DNA from: Lachnospiraceae bacterium MD335
Lineage (GTDB): Bacteria > Bacillota > Clostridia > Lachnospirales > Lachnospiraceae
NCBI GenBank assembly: GCA_000403335.2
Contig: KE159628.1
Coordinates: forward strand, 851,263-915,262
DNA: 64,000 nucleotides
Direction of reading: 5' to 3'
Shown one piece after another: positions 33,910 to 52,800 of this stretch. A program made the position numbers and the translations under genes. How positions within the stretch are numbered: the stretch's first letter is position 1; each line of letters opens with the position of its first letter. The notes under the pieces are model-generated. The model was not told the DNA's origin. It saw only the letters and a list, made by a program, of their open reading frames with translations, and ran no database searches.

Positions 33910-36081
33910 ATGGATTATTCAAGTAAGCTTTTTAAACAGACTGACGAAGTCGCTCCGGTCAATAGAGATTGTGAGCAGCATAATGAGATGAAGAGCGTTC
34001 AGAATTTGGAGACTGTCATCAATGAGGGTCTTCGCGTCGCCCTGCAGGAGGAGACACCCGACCGCACGCTGGAGGTGCTGCTGGAGCACTTGGGAAAAGC
34101 GCTGAACGGAGAGAGGACTTATATATTTGAACAGAACGAATCCGGCTGTGATGACAATACGTATGAGTGGGTTGCCGATGGGGTAGAGCCGGAAAAGGAT
34201 AACCTTCAAAATGTTCCCCCTGAGGTATGTGCGGCTTGGTATCAGAATTTTAGTATCGGCGGACATATTGTTATTGAGGATTTGGAAGATATTCGGGAGA
34301 CGGATCCCCTTCAATATGAGAATTTGAAAAATCAGAATATACATTCTTTAGTGGTTGTTCCCCTTTATAACGGTGAAAAGATTATCGGCTTTTACGGCGT
34401 GGACAATCCGCCGGTGAAATTATTGGAATACGCATCGAATATGCTTCAAACCGCGGCTTATTTTATCGTATCTTCCCTGAAACAGCGTAATTTGTTCCGT
34501 GAGCTTCAAAGGCAGGCAAGGCAGAGCCTGGAGGATATTTTGGAGGGCGCCAGGACCGGAATTTGGACAATCGAGCTGGAAGAAGGGTGTCAGCCAAGGA
34601 TGTATGCGGACCGGACGATGCGGATTCTTTTAGGTGTAACGGATAAGATTGAACCGGAAGAGTGCTATCGGCACTGGTTTGGAAATGTTGAGCCGGACTA
34701 TGTGGAAATGGTGCAGGAGGCAGTAAAAGAGATACTGGAAACCGGACGTTCCGAGGTGATTTATCCGTGGCATCATCCCGAATTGGGAAAAATTTATGTC
34801 CGCTGCGGCGGTGTTCCTGACAAAACATTCACAAAACCGGGTGTCAGTCTGAACGGATACCACCAGGACATTACGGAGATTATGGTGACAAGAAAAAAAC
34901 AGGAACAGGCGATTATGGAACTGTTGGAGAAGGTGAGATGGGCGAACTCGGCAAAGAGCGAATTTCTTTCCCATATGTCGCACGATCTTCGTACGCCAAT
35001 CAACGGAATTTTGGGAATGCTGGAAATAATGGAAAAAATTCAGGATGATCCCGAGCAGCAAAAAGCGTGCCGGAAGAAAATCCGTGTCTCAACGCAGCAC
35101 TTGCTGTCTTTGGTGAACGACGTTCTTCAGGTCAGTAAACTTGAGACAGGAAGACTGGTTGAGGTGGAGGAGCCGTTTGATATTCATGAAACCTTGGAAG
35201 ACTGCATTACAATTATGTCGGTTCAGGCGCAGGAGCGGGGGATTAGGCTTGAGCTGAAGGAGAGTGACCTGCAGCATGGCAGATTGATTGGGAATCCGCT
35301 GCACTTGAGGAAAATCCTGATGAATGTCATTGATAATGCCATTAAATACAATCGCCCTCACGGTTCCGTGTTTGTTCAGGCAAAAGAAATTGGCTGTCAA
35401 AACGGGACTGCGAATTTTCTGTTTGTGATTGAGGATACGGGAATCGGAATGGGTGAGGAATTCAGAAATCACATATTTGAGCCGTTTACCCAGGAGCAGC
35501 AAGACGCAAGAACGCATTATAACGGCGTTGGTCTTGGCATGTCCATCATGAAAAAGCTGACAGATCAAATGAAGGGAACTGTTGAGATAGAGAGCCAGCC
35601 CGGCAAGGGCAGCGTGGTGCGCATTACGCTGCCGATTCGGGTTGACGGGACGTGGCGTGCGCAGCCTGTGGATGTGGAGCGTGATTTGCGAAGTAATATT
35701 GCCGGAATGCGTGTTCTTTTGGTGGAAGACAATGAGATTAACTGTGAAATCGTAGAGTTTATGCTGAAAGATGCGGGTGCAGAGGTTGTAACTGCAAATG
35801 ACGGAAAAGCCGCTGTGGATGTGTTTGTGCAATCGGCTCCGGGAACGTTTGACTGCGTGCTTATGGATTTGATGATGCCGGTTATGAGCGGATATGAGGC
35901 GACCCGTGTGATTCGCGGTTTGGAACGATCGGATGCAAAATCCGTGCCTATCATAGCGCTGTCGGCAAATGCATTTGAGGAGGACGTCACAATGGCAAGG
36001 GACGCCGGAATGAATGAGCATTTGGCAAAGCCGGTGGATATGGATAAGATGTTTAAGGTCATAAGCCGTTTGAGGCGTTGA
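33910..36081 (+). CDS. Soluble hybrid sensor histidine kinase / response regulator
   Basis: A 723-residue signalling protein from the ATG at 33910, preceded by GGAGGG. A GAF-like domain lies at about 40-190 (RTYIFEQNESGCDD, IIGFYGVDNPPVKLLEYASN), then a PAS-like segment (about 205-325). The HisKA dimerisation helix has SHMSHDLRTPINGILGMLE with His358. The HATPase domain shows NVIDNAIKYN, DTGIGM and GVGLGMSIMKKL. A receiver domain at the C-terminus has VLLVEDNEINCEI, the phospho-acceptor Asp653 in VLMDLMMPVM, and the Lys in LAKPVDM. There is no membrane segment, so it senses something inside the cell. There is no separate output regulator nearby; phosphate is likely passed on to a distant partner. 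It lies downstream of the xylB terminator. Confidence 0.93.
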   Translation: MDYSSKLFKQTDEVAPVNRDCEQHNEMKSVQNLETVINEGLRVALQEETPDRTLEVLLEHLGKALNGERTYIFEQNESGCDDNTYEWVADGVEPEKDNLQNVPPEVCAAWYQNFSIGGHIVIEDLEDIRETDPLQYENLKNQNIHSLVVVPLYNGEKIIGFYGVDNPPVKLLEYASNMLQTAAYFIVSSLKQRNLFRELQRQARQSLEDILEGARTGIWTIELEEGCQPRMYADRTMRILLGVTDKIEPEECYRHWFGNVEPDYVEMVQEAVKEILETGRSEVIYPWHHPELGKIYVRCGGVPDKTFTKPGVSLNGYHQDITEIMVTRKKQEQAIMELLEKVRWANSAKSEFLSHMSHDLRTPINGILGMLEIMEKIQDDPEQQKACRKKIRVSTQHLLSLVNDVLQVSKLETGRLVEVEEPFDIHETLEDCITIMSVQAQERGIRLELKESDLQHGRLIGNPLHLRKILMNVIDNAIKYNRPHGSVFVQAKEIGCQNGTANFLFVIEDTGIGMGEEFRNHIFEPFTQEQQDARTHYNGVGLGMSIMKKLTDQMKGTVEIESQPGKGSVVRITLPIRVDGTWRAQPVDVERDLRSNIAGMRVLLVEDNEINCEIVEFMLKDAGAEVVTANDGKAAVDVFVQSAPGTFDCVLMDLMMPVMSGYEATRVIRGLERSDAKSVPIIALSANAFEEDVTMARDAGMNEHLAKPVDMDKMFKVISRLRR

Positions 36082-36089
36082 CAGTGTAG

Positions 36090-36303
36090 ACCAAAAAGGA
36101 GAATGCAAACGGCTATGACAAAAAGAGAGCAGTATCGGTAAAGGAAGAGTTTATCAGTGACTTTGAAAAAAGTTACGAGTATAAAAAGGAGGTTGAAAAA
36201 CAGTTTCCCATCATGTTACATTTTTTGTTGTCGTTTGGACATAATCATGCTATAATTGTGCCAAAGAAAGAGGTGAAGCATTATGCCAATTATTATGCCT
36301 ATT
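36090..36303 (+). pseudogene. Possible coding relic downstream of the hybrid kinase
   Basis: A frame open from 36090 to the TAA at about 36301 reads KKENANGYDKKRAVSVKEEF, then ISDFEKSYEYKKEVEKQFPI and on. It looks protein-like (charged, helical) in its first 40 codons but has no start codon or ribosome site and begins right after a stop. It overlaps the promoter region and start of the antitoxin gene. I take it as a decayed fragment of an unknown gene; chance is possible. Confidence 0.3.
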
Positions 36304-36570
36304 AAGGATTTACGCAATACAACCGAGATTTCTAATATTGCACACAAGGAACAGGAGCCTATTTTTATTACTAAGAACGGATATAGCGATTTGGTTGTAA
36401 TGAGTAGTGAATTATATGATAAATTTGCAAAAATGAACCGCATTGACCAAGCCATATTTGAGTCCGAGCAGGAAATTGCTAACGGAGCAGAAGCAGTTGA
36501 CGCAGAGATAGTTTTTGCAGAATTGGAGAAAAAGCCTGGACACATTTCCACAGTCCCATCAAGAGCGTAA
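36283..36570 (+). CDS. Phd/YefM-type antitoxin with altered C-terminus
   Basis: A 95-residue antitoxin-like protein of a type II system. MPIIMPIKDLRNTTEISNIA and QEPIFITKNGYSDLVVMSSE form the Phd/YefM DNA-binding fold that would repress its own promoter, and the helical tail would bind the toxin. The ribosome site AAAGAGG precedes ATG. The last residues (PGHISTVPSRA) are not typical: the same bases in the next frame encode the middle of a RelE/ParE-like toxin. This suggests a deletion joined the end of the antitoxin gene to the interior of the toxin gene, giving the antitoxin a foreign tail. The DNA-binding half looks intact, so it may still act as a repressor. Confidence 0.8.
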   Translation: MPIIMPIKDLRNTTEISNIAHKEQEPIFITKNGYSDLVVMSSELYDKFAKMNRIDQAIFESEQEIANGAEAVDAEIVFAELEKKPGHISTVPSRA

Positions 36571-36700
36571 TGAGGGCAGATATGCCGGAAAAGGCTACCG
36601 TCAGTTACTGATTGATAATTATATCGCCATTTTCCGCATTGATGAACCATGTAAAACAGTCTATGTAGTAACAATCCAGTATCAAGGACGAAATCTATAA
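36533..36700 (+). pseudogene. Truncated RelE/ParE-family toxin remnant
   Basis: From 36533 a frame reads SLDTFPQSHQERNEGRYAGK and continues GYRQLLIDNYIAIFRIDEPC to the stop at 36700. This matches the middle and C-terminal half of clostridial RelE/ParE-type toxins, including the terminal VTIQYQGRNL. The first 40 to 45 residues expected of the family are absent, and there is no start codon with a ribosome site. The fold could not form, so the toxin is taken to be inactive. Confidence 0.7.
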
Positions 36701-36753
36701 AACAAGCGCCAAATGACACTATAAATCATTTGGTACTTGTTTTGACTTAAGAA

Positions 36754-37020
36754 TTATCTACCATAATTCCAACGAATCCTCTGCATTCCCCCACATCTGC
36801 ATATTTCCTTCAAGATATAATAAATCCATCGACGTGTCGATGGATTGCATATATCAAGCGGCTCGTCTATCGTCAGAGCATTTAAGGCGCATTCCGAACA
36901 AGGGGTAGTTTTCAATCTTTCTTCCGCTTTATTACAGTCAATCCTCATAAAGTAGACTGCGTGGGTGTATACGTCAATGCTGTTATGGTGGATATTGTAT
37001 GTTGCATAAATCATATTCAT
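36754..37020 (-). CDS. DUF6061-like small protein
   Basis: An 88-residue protein beginning MNMIYATYNIHHNSIDVYTH, then MRIDCNKAEERL and ALTIDEPLDICN. The pattern (YA.YN...NSID, then a conserved IDC) resembles small uncharacterised proteins of Lachnospiraceae grouped as DUF6061, often carried near mobile or accessory DNA. An AGAGGGA site lies about ten bases before the ATG. Five Cys are present but not in a clear zinc pattern. The function is unknown. It faces the toxin remnant and is divergent from the galactanase gene. Confidence 0.55.
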   Translation of the reverse strand: MNMIYATYNIHHNSIDVYTHAVYFMRIDCNKAEERLKTTPCSECALNALTIDEPLDICNPSTRRWIYYILKEICRCGGMQRIRWNYGR

Positions 37021-37156
37021 TATTTATCTGTCCCTCTTTTCATTATTTTTTGAAAGCATTTCAACAGTTCACAATTCCCGTATGTTTTGTGTTATCATGT
37101 TTTATATGATTTTGTTTGGGAAAATGTCCGCATATAAAGTGAAAATCGTCAAAAAA

Positions 37157-37285
37157 TGTGCAGTTTCACGCAAGATAAAATAAAGTGGTGGAAACTTTAT
37201 TATAAAAAATCTATAATAGATACACATTAAATTTAAAAAATTGTGCAATTTAGCACAAAAAAATGAACCTTATGCGGGAAGGTTC
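37157..37285 (+). promoter_or_regulatory. Promoter region of the galactanase gene with palindromic motifs
   Basis: A TATAAT box at 37212-37217 has TGGAAA 17 bases upstream (37189-37194). Upstream lies TGTGCAGTTTCACG (37157-37170) and downstream of the -10 the perfect inverted repeat TTGTGC-N6-GCACAA (37241-37258). A short hairpin GAACCTT/AAGGTTC (37265-37285) comes just before the ribosome site. A similar TGTG...CACA palindrome is found upstream of the next surface-protein cluster at 46283. The gap 37021-37312 holds nothing else I can identify. Confidence 0.5.
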
Positions 37286-37303
37286 AAACGAGGAAAGGAG
37301 TAG

Positions 37304-46015
<8,712 letters not shown>

Positions 46016-46031
46016 TTTAATAATTCGAAAA

Positions 46032-46079
46032 AGGGCTATTGTAAAAGCAGATTATCATGCGGGGCAATAGCTCTTTTTT
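46032..46079 (+). terminator. Intrinsic terminator after the galactanase gene
   Basis: AGGGCTATTG (46032-46041) pairs with CAATAGCTCT (46065-46074) through one G-T pair, followed by TTTTTT. Confidence 0.88.
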
Positions 46080-46282
46080 ATACACACGGATGCGGAAAGG
46101 AACTATGCAAAATAGAGATTTTTTGTTACTGCATGCATGCAAAAATAATTAAAGTATGCATTTTTTGCAGTTCATTTTACATTTTACTAATAATAAATCA
46201 ATAAATAATAGAAAAATTCACTTATTTTATGGCATATTTTTCCATAAAATTTGTAGAAAATGTAAAATATCAATATATAACG

Positions 46283-46311
46283 TGTGAAATTGCACATATT
46301 TATTATATAAT
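46283..46311 (+). promoter_or_regulatory. Promoter with TGTG-AAATTG-CACA palindrome
   Basis: TATAAT is at 46306-46311; the palindrome TGTGAAATTGCACA (46283-46296) covers the expected -35 position, so a bound protein would control the promoter directly. The inverse of this palindrome, TGTGCAATTTCACA, matches TGTGCAGTTTCACG upstream of the galactanase gene in 13 of 14 columns counting one G/A change and differing again only at the last base. The rest of the gap from 46080 to 46393 is very AT-rich, and I see no gene in it. Confidence 0.5.
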
Positions 46312-46393
46312 GAGTGCGGTATAAAACAGGCAGTGAAAAGGCATAAGAATAACGCTGCAATACAAATTCCGGAATGAAAAGAAGAGGAGGGTT

Positions 46394-46822
46394 ATGAAAA
46401 AGAAAAAAACAGCACAGGGTGTCGCGATACTTTTCATTATGGCATTACTTGCCGGCTGCGGGACATCGAAGGAGGCTGCGGAACTCAACACATATCTTGC
46501 GCAGAACCATCCTGCACCCGAAAAAAAAAGCAGTCCTGCACCGGAGGAACTTGCAGCGGCTTTGGAAGATGCGGGATTTACGGTGGAACGGCACGAGGAG
46601 GTCAAAGAGCTTGGTATTACAGCGCAGCGGGTTAAGGCAGTAAAGGATGAAGCGTATTTTGATGTATGCTACAGTGTGACAGACGAGCAGGATGTACAGG
46701 ACATCATGGAATACTATATTGAACAGTACGACAGGTGCAGCATCATCGTAAATGATGAAGGCGCTGTATTTTGTTACAGCAGTGAAGCTGTTGCGCAGCA
46801 GGCGGGATTTCTCGCCGAGTGA
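46394..46822 (+). CDS. Small hypothetical lipoprotein
   Basis: A 142-residue lipoprotein. The signal peptide ends in lipobox LAGC (Cys22), followed by a short Pro/Ser/Lys-rich linker and a domain of about 90 residues (LAAALEDAGFTVERHEEVKE, then VKDEAYFDVCYSVTDEQDV and YYIEQYDRCSIIVNDEGAVF). I do not recognise the family; it has the alpha/beta look of a small protein-binding domain. The ribosome site GAGGAGGG is strong. It lies about 70 bases upstream of the start chosen for the 3003-residue surface protein, with no terminator between, so it may help export, fold or anchor that protein. Confidence 0.8.
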   Translation: MKKKKTAQGVAILFIMALLAGCGTSKEAAELNTYLAQNHPAPEKKSSPAPEELAAALEDAGFTVERHEEVKELGITAQRVKAVKDEAYFDVCYSVTDEQDVQDIMEYYIEQYDRCSIIVNDEGAVFCYSSEAVAQQAGFLAE

Positions 46823-46890
46823 CCTGTTGCGGAAAAACAGAAAACGACAGGTAAAATATGAACGAATGTGTTCAGGAAATGGAGGAAGGA

Positions 46891-49800
46891 ATGAAACCGG
46901 ACAAGTTAAAAAAGTTTTTTAAAGCAAAACGTATCATTGCGCTTGCACTTGCGGCGGCGATGGTGATTACGTCTGTGCCCCAAACGGCATTGGCGGCGGA
47001 AGCAGACATGATTGAAACGGAAGCGGCGGAGACGGAAACAGCCGCGGAGGCTGACACACAGCAGGAGGATGAACAGCCTGCACAGAGCAGCGCGCTTTCG
47101 GAGAATGCAGAGCAGGAAGCGGAAGAATCCAAGACGCCGGAAGCGACAGAAACGCAAGTGACAGAAACAACGCAGGCAAAGACAACAGAAGCACAGGAAG
47201 CGGACGCAAAGGAAGCCGAAAATCAGGCGGAAGGGGACGGGACGCAGACAGAAAGCGCCTATACGCTTGAAATCGTTGGGCTGGATGCGGAGATGAAGAC
47301 GGCATCCTATACAGGAAACCAAATGTTTATGGAGCGCTATGAGGATACTCCGTCGTTTGAGATTTTGGACAGGATTCAGCTCAAGGAAAACGGTAACTTT
47401 ATAGGATACATTACGCAGTATAGAGATGAATTCACATATAAGTGGCAGAAGGACGGCGCCGCGGAGGCGGACCCCGAAGCCGCTCCAATAAATGCAGGTA
47501 AATACCAGCTGGTAATTGCGGCGGCAGCGGACGGAACGTTTGCCGGTATGAAGCCGTTGACAATCACAGGTTTTGAGATTAAAGCGGCGGAAGTAACGGT
47601 TGAGATTCCTTCACTGGAAGTAAAACCGGGTACGGCGCCGGATAAAGTCATTGACAGCTTAACCGTGCTGAATGTTATAACAGGAGCCGATACGGACTTT
47701 GTATATGATTCCGAAAGTAATGAAAATAAGCTGAAGGTAACCGTGGATGAAGTGATTGATCCTTATACCGGAAGCAAAACCGCCGATACATATCTGAAAA
47801 AGAACGGCGATTATGCGGCGAAAATTACCGTAAGCTTTTCGGATGCAAAAGACGCGGACGGCAATGCTTTGGTAACGGAAGAGGAAAAGAGCAACTACAA
47901 GCTGCCTCAAACCGTTACGGAAAAGATAACCGTTGCCGATTTAAAAGCGACAAGAACAACGCTTGAAAACATTACCGGAGCGACTGAGGCAAAGCGCAGC
48001 GATAACGGGGCGGCAGTAAAGATTATCACTAAAACCTATGGAGACGAGATAAGCGTTCCCGCATATACCGTAAAAGTGGAGGAGAGTGAGCCTGTACTTG
48101 ATAAGGACGGTAAGGAGCAGTTTATTGCCGTTACACCCAAAGAAGGAGAAGTAACAGGTAAATGGCATTCTGCCGAATTCCGATCATGGACGGAAACGAA
48201 AAAAGTTCCGGAAAAGAATGAGGATGGTACGGATAAGAAGGACGAAAACGGCGAGACGGTATATAAAACCGAAACCGAAACACTCTGCAGCCTGACGGTA
48301 GGAGGCGCGCTCGAAGGCGACAGTCTGCCCAAGGAAGCGGGAACGTATGTTTATCGCGTGACATATTCCGGCGATAAAGAGCAGTACGCATCCTCTTATG
48401 CGGATATTGTGATGGAAATCACTGAGGTTGAGGTGACGGTTAAGCCGGCATTATCCGATGCGAATGCAGTATTCTACGCAGGCGAGACCGTGAAGGATGT
48501 GCTTACGAAAATCACCTGGAGCCTGGACAAAGAAGGAGTGGATGGCATTTGGGGTACGTCATACGATAATGACGAGAGAACCCAGCCATACGAGCCTGTT
48601 TTTGGCGTGTACAGAATCGAAAAGGAAGAAGCCGTATTGTTAAAGGATACAGCGAAGCTTGCGGCGGCGGAAGGCGTGACGTATGAGGTGCGCTTTACCG
48701 GCAAAAAGGCAGTGCGTTCTTCAAACGGCTTTTCAAACGAGTCTGACCAAAAAGAAATTAACGATGACACGGTAGATTCATATAACAGTAATTATAAAAC
48801 AAAGACGGACGCAGATACGCTTGCCGCAAACAAGCTGACGCTGACGCTTAAGCCATCGGATGCGAAAATCGATACAACGCCGATTACAAGCGATTCGGCG
48901 CTTGCGGCGGCAGGACTGAAAAAGTCGGAGTATACGATTGACGGCAATACAATCTACACAAAAGTTTACAAGGAAGGCGGAGCGATATACGACAGCCGCG
49001 CCGCTTACAAGACCATCGTTTTGGATGACGAAAACCTTACTTATAAGTGGTATAAATGGTATAACCGGAATGAGGAAAACGATGCATATTATGATGTTAA
49101 AAAAGCGTATGCGGCGGTATTTAACGGCGAGCTGAGCTTTAAGAGCAACTGGAATTCACTGCCGGTGAACAGCAGTGATTTCAATTCCGTAAAGAACAGC
49201 CTGAGTGAGGCGGGTATCTACAAGCTTGAGATTACGTATGACGACGGTGCGTCCTATGCGCAGGAAAGTATTTACTATGCAATCGAGCGTCAGCAGCTGC
49301 GTTTTATTCCGACAAACGTGCCGGCGGCAAACTACGGTATGGATACGTGGAATTATGCACACGACAATGAGTCGCAGTTTGCGCCCAAGCTGCAGATGCG
49401 CCAGGACAATACAGGCGACTGGATTGACATGGACTGGACGCAGGACAGATCGGACGGCGATTATTATCTTGATTCTGATTATTCCTGGTATGTGGAAGCA
49501 AAAGCGCCGGCGGCAAAAGAAGGCGAAGAGCCCGAATGGGAAGGCTGGCAGGAGACATCTTCTTTTGACTACAGGACAGGAGAAGAAGGTCAGACGCCGG
49601 AGCAGAACACGTACAGACTGGCATATGAACTGGATGGCGTTGTAATCAGACACGGCGCAGGCAACTACACGTTTGAGGAGTGCTCCGTAGTTGATAAAAA
49701 GCAGGACAACAGCGCGCCGGAGAGCAAGCCTGTAAAGATAATTGTCACGGAGAATCTTTCGGCGGCGGAAATTGCGGTAAATAAAGCAGGCGAAAAGATG

Positions 49801-52800
49801 CTGACATTAAAGCTGCCCGAAAAGGAAATCAAAGCGGAAAAAATATACGACAATACGCCGGTAACGGTAGACCTTTCCGGCATAAAGTATGTGGACAGCG
49901 ACAATAAAGAAGTAACGCCGCAGTTTGTATGGAAGTGGACAAACGAGGAATTGGAACGCTATGATGTCGTAGTATCTCCTGAGGAGGCTGTTAATGCCGG
50001 TACTTACACTATCTATGCAAAATTTGACGGCAATGCGGATTATGCGCCCGCGCAGCCTGAGGAAGCAGCGGCAGCGGTTATCGAAAAAGCAGAGCTTACG
50101 GTAACGGTAAAACCGTTCACGGAAGAAGTGACGGCAGGAATGTCGGGCTATGAAATCGGAAAGGCGTACAGAGAGCTGACAAAGGCAGGAGACATTTTGA
50201 CTGTTACAGGCTTCCCTGAGAAGGAGACGCAGGAAGTTATTGATGCGTTTACGAAATGGCAGGCAATCAGCAGAGACGAGAATGGAGTAAATTATTGCTA
50301 TCCGGCATGGGTGTATGCAGACAGGGATGGCGATGATGTTTGGTATAACTATTATCTTCCGAGTCTTTGCATTTACAAAGACGGCGTTATCGTGGATGAC
50401 GGCGGGGATGATTACAGATTACAGAGCGGTGAGAGCTATACGGTGAATATCAGTTCCGAATCGGAAGCTCAAGGTCAGTACTTTGGCAACTATAAGATTA
50501 AAGCAGGCGCGCCTGTAGAGATAACGGCAGTTTACGCAAGCTCAAAGGTGTCATTGGCATCCGTGAAAACCGTTGATACGGTAACAAAGGGTGAGACGGC
50601 GGAGAAGTTTGCGCACGAGGTCATGCTTTTGGGCGGCGTTCCCTATACGAGTGCGAGTGTTACGGAAAACGGCGTTTCCAAGACCGTTTACGGACACTGG
50701 GCGACAGTGAGAATTACGGCGCCGAAGGAATATGACGGATATATTCCGGATACGGCAGTCTATGAAAACGCACTGAGAAACGCGGGAGCAGTTTCCGTTT
50801 CCGAATCGGACGGAACAATCAGCGCAAAATTTAATCTTTCCAAGGACACGGAAGCCGGTCTTGAGCCAAATCCGGTAACCTTCTCAATTGTATGGAAAGA
50901 AGACTTTGTTGAAAAATTCACAATCACGCCAAAACAGGAAAACCTTGCGGCGGATTTAAGAAATGCAGTCGCACCCAAGTCCGTTGCATTCAATGCGCCG
51001 AAAACCAAGATGGTAGTCGGCGAGGTGCAGGACCTTGACGTAAAAATAACAAAGGTGCAGAATGAGGATCTTGTATATCTTGATTACAGAATTACGGAGG
51101 GCGATGACGTCCTTGCAATCAGCAGCCAGGGCAGAGTGACCGCTTTAAAAGAGGGTAACGCGTCTGTTGAAGTATATCCTGTAAGGATTGAGAACAACGA
51201 AAAGAAGGAAATAACGGGCGCAAAGACCGCAACGGTAAAGATTGCAGTGTCCAAGGTTGCGGCGCCGAAGGTTGGTAAGGTATTTCCTGCCGACGTATCG
51301 GCGGATGTACAGTATCCGTATGTGAAGAACAACGGAAAGTACTATGATTACGGTTACCGCCGTGAGGTTTATGTAATAGAAGGCAGCAAGAAAACTGCTG
51401 AGGAATTTGAAACGGCAATCAGGACATTTGAGGAGACGGGCGATTATAAGACAGCAGGTCTTGCGGCAAATCCTGTATATATTTCAAGCGATACCGAAAA
51501 TCATATTGCTTTTCAGCTGACATCAGGGGGAAGGACGGAATATGAATATAACTACAATATTTCAGGACTTGCAAGCGGCAAGAATGTAACAATGCAGGTT
51601 AAGGTAACCGGATTAGCGCCTAAGACCGCGTATTCCGTTTACGTCAGAAACGTCAGCGCAAGCCGTACGGTTTTGGACAAAAACGGGGAAAAAAGGACTG
51701 TGGAACTGTCGTCAAACGGCATACCCAAGGACTTTACAACGACGCTTGGACAGGTGAAGAGGCTTGTAGCTGCGGCGGAAGGCGAGGCAGGAGCTGCAAA
51801 GCTGTATGACAGTGAAACGGACGAAACGGTGAACGTATCATACTATGAGTATGACCTTACAGCCGGCGGCGCACAGCTTTCCGTAACCGGACTCTTCTCT
51901 GCAATTGCGGACGAAGTGGATAAGGCGGAGACTCCCGATTTGTCGCAGGGTTACGCAATACCGTTTGCCGGTGCGGACAAGGCGGCGTTAAAGACAAAGC
52001 TCCTTGAGCCGAAGCTGGACTACCGTATGCTTCAGGTTGTGCAGGAAGAGGACGGACGATGGAGTTACGTAAGACGCGAACACTATTATGAAGAGGATGA
52101 TTATTGGTACGATACACTTGTCGGTGCGCAGTATACGAAAGCGGATAAGAAGGGCAAACTGAAGTTCGCACAGCCTGAGGCGTTTGCCGTTACGGCATAT
52201 GACACGGTAACAGGTACGGAGTCGGCTCCGATTATTATCCGGATTAAGGCGGATGCGGACAGCGCGGCAGGCGCTAAGGTAACCCTGCAGGTAGGTCAGA
52301 AGACACCGATTGTAAACCTTGTGGCATATAAGGCAGGAAAGAACGCACTTCATTCTGACAATCCGTACTTCGCACATACGGCGTCAGCGGAAGGAAACGA
52401 CTACCTCAGCGTAGGCAAAGACGGAACCGTCACGCCTGTGAAATTTGATAAGGCGGCATCAAAACAGACCGTAACCGTGACGGCAGGCGAAGGTCCCGCA
52501 GTCAGCGGCGCAGCGGCAGTTACGATAAAGGATCTTGACCCGGTTAAGAACCTAAAGTTTAACAATTTAATTGACAACAGCTTTACGCTCGATTTCGCGC
52601 CGAGCATTTATGCGGAAGGATACATCGTTGACATTAAGAACTCCGCGGGAGGACTTGTACAGCGCAAGTATATTTCACAGCGCGATGAGGACCTTGAATA
52701 CAATGACGGATATATTTGGTATTACAGCACAAAGAAAAAAGCGTACACATGGCAGCCTGAGTATATGGATCGCTTCCGCGTAACCGGTCTTACGGCAAAG

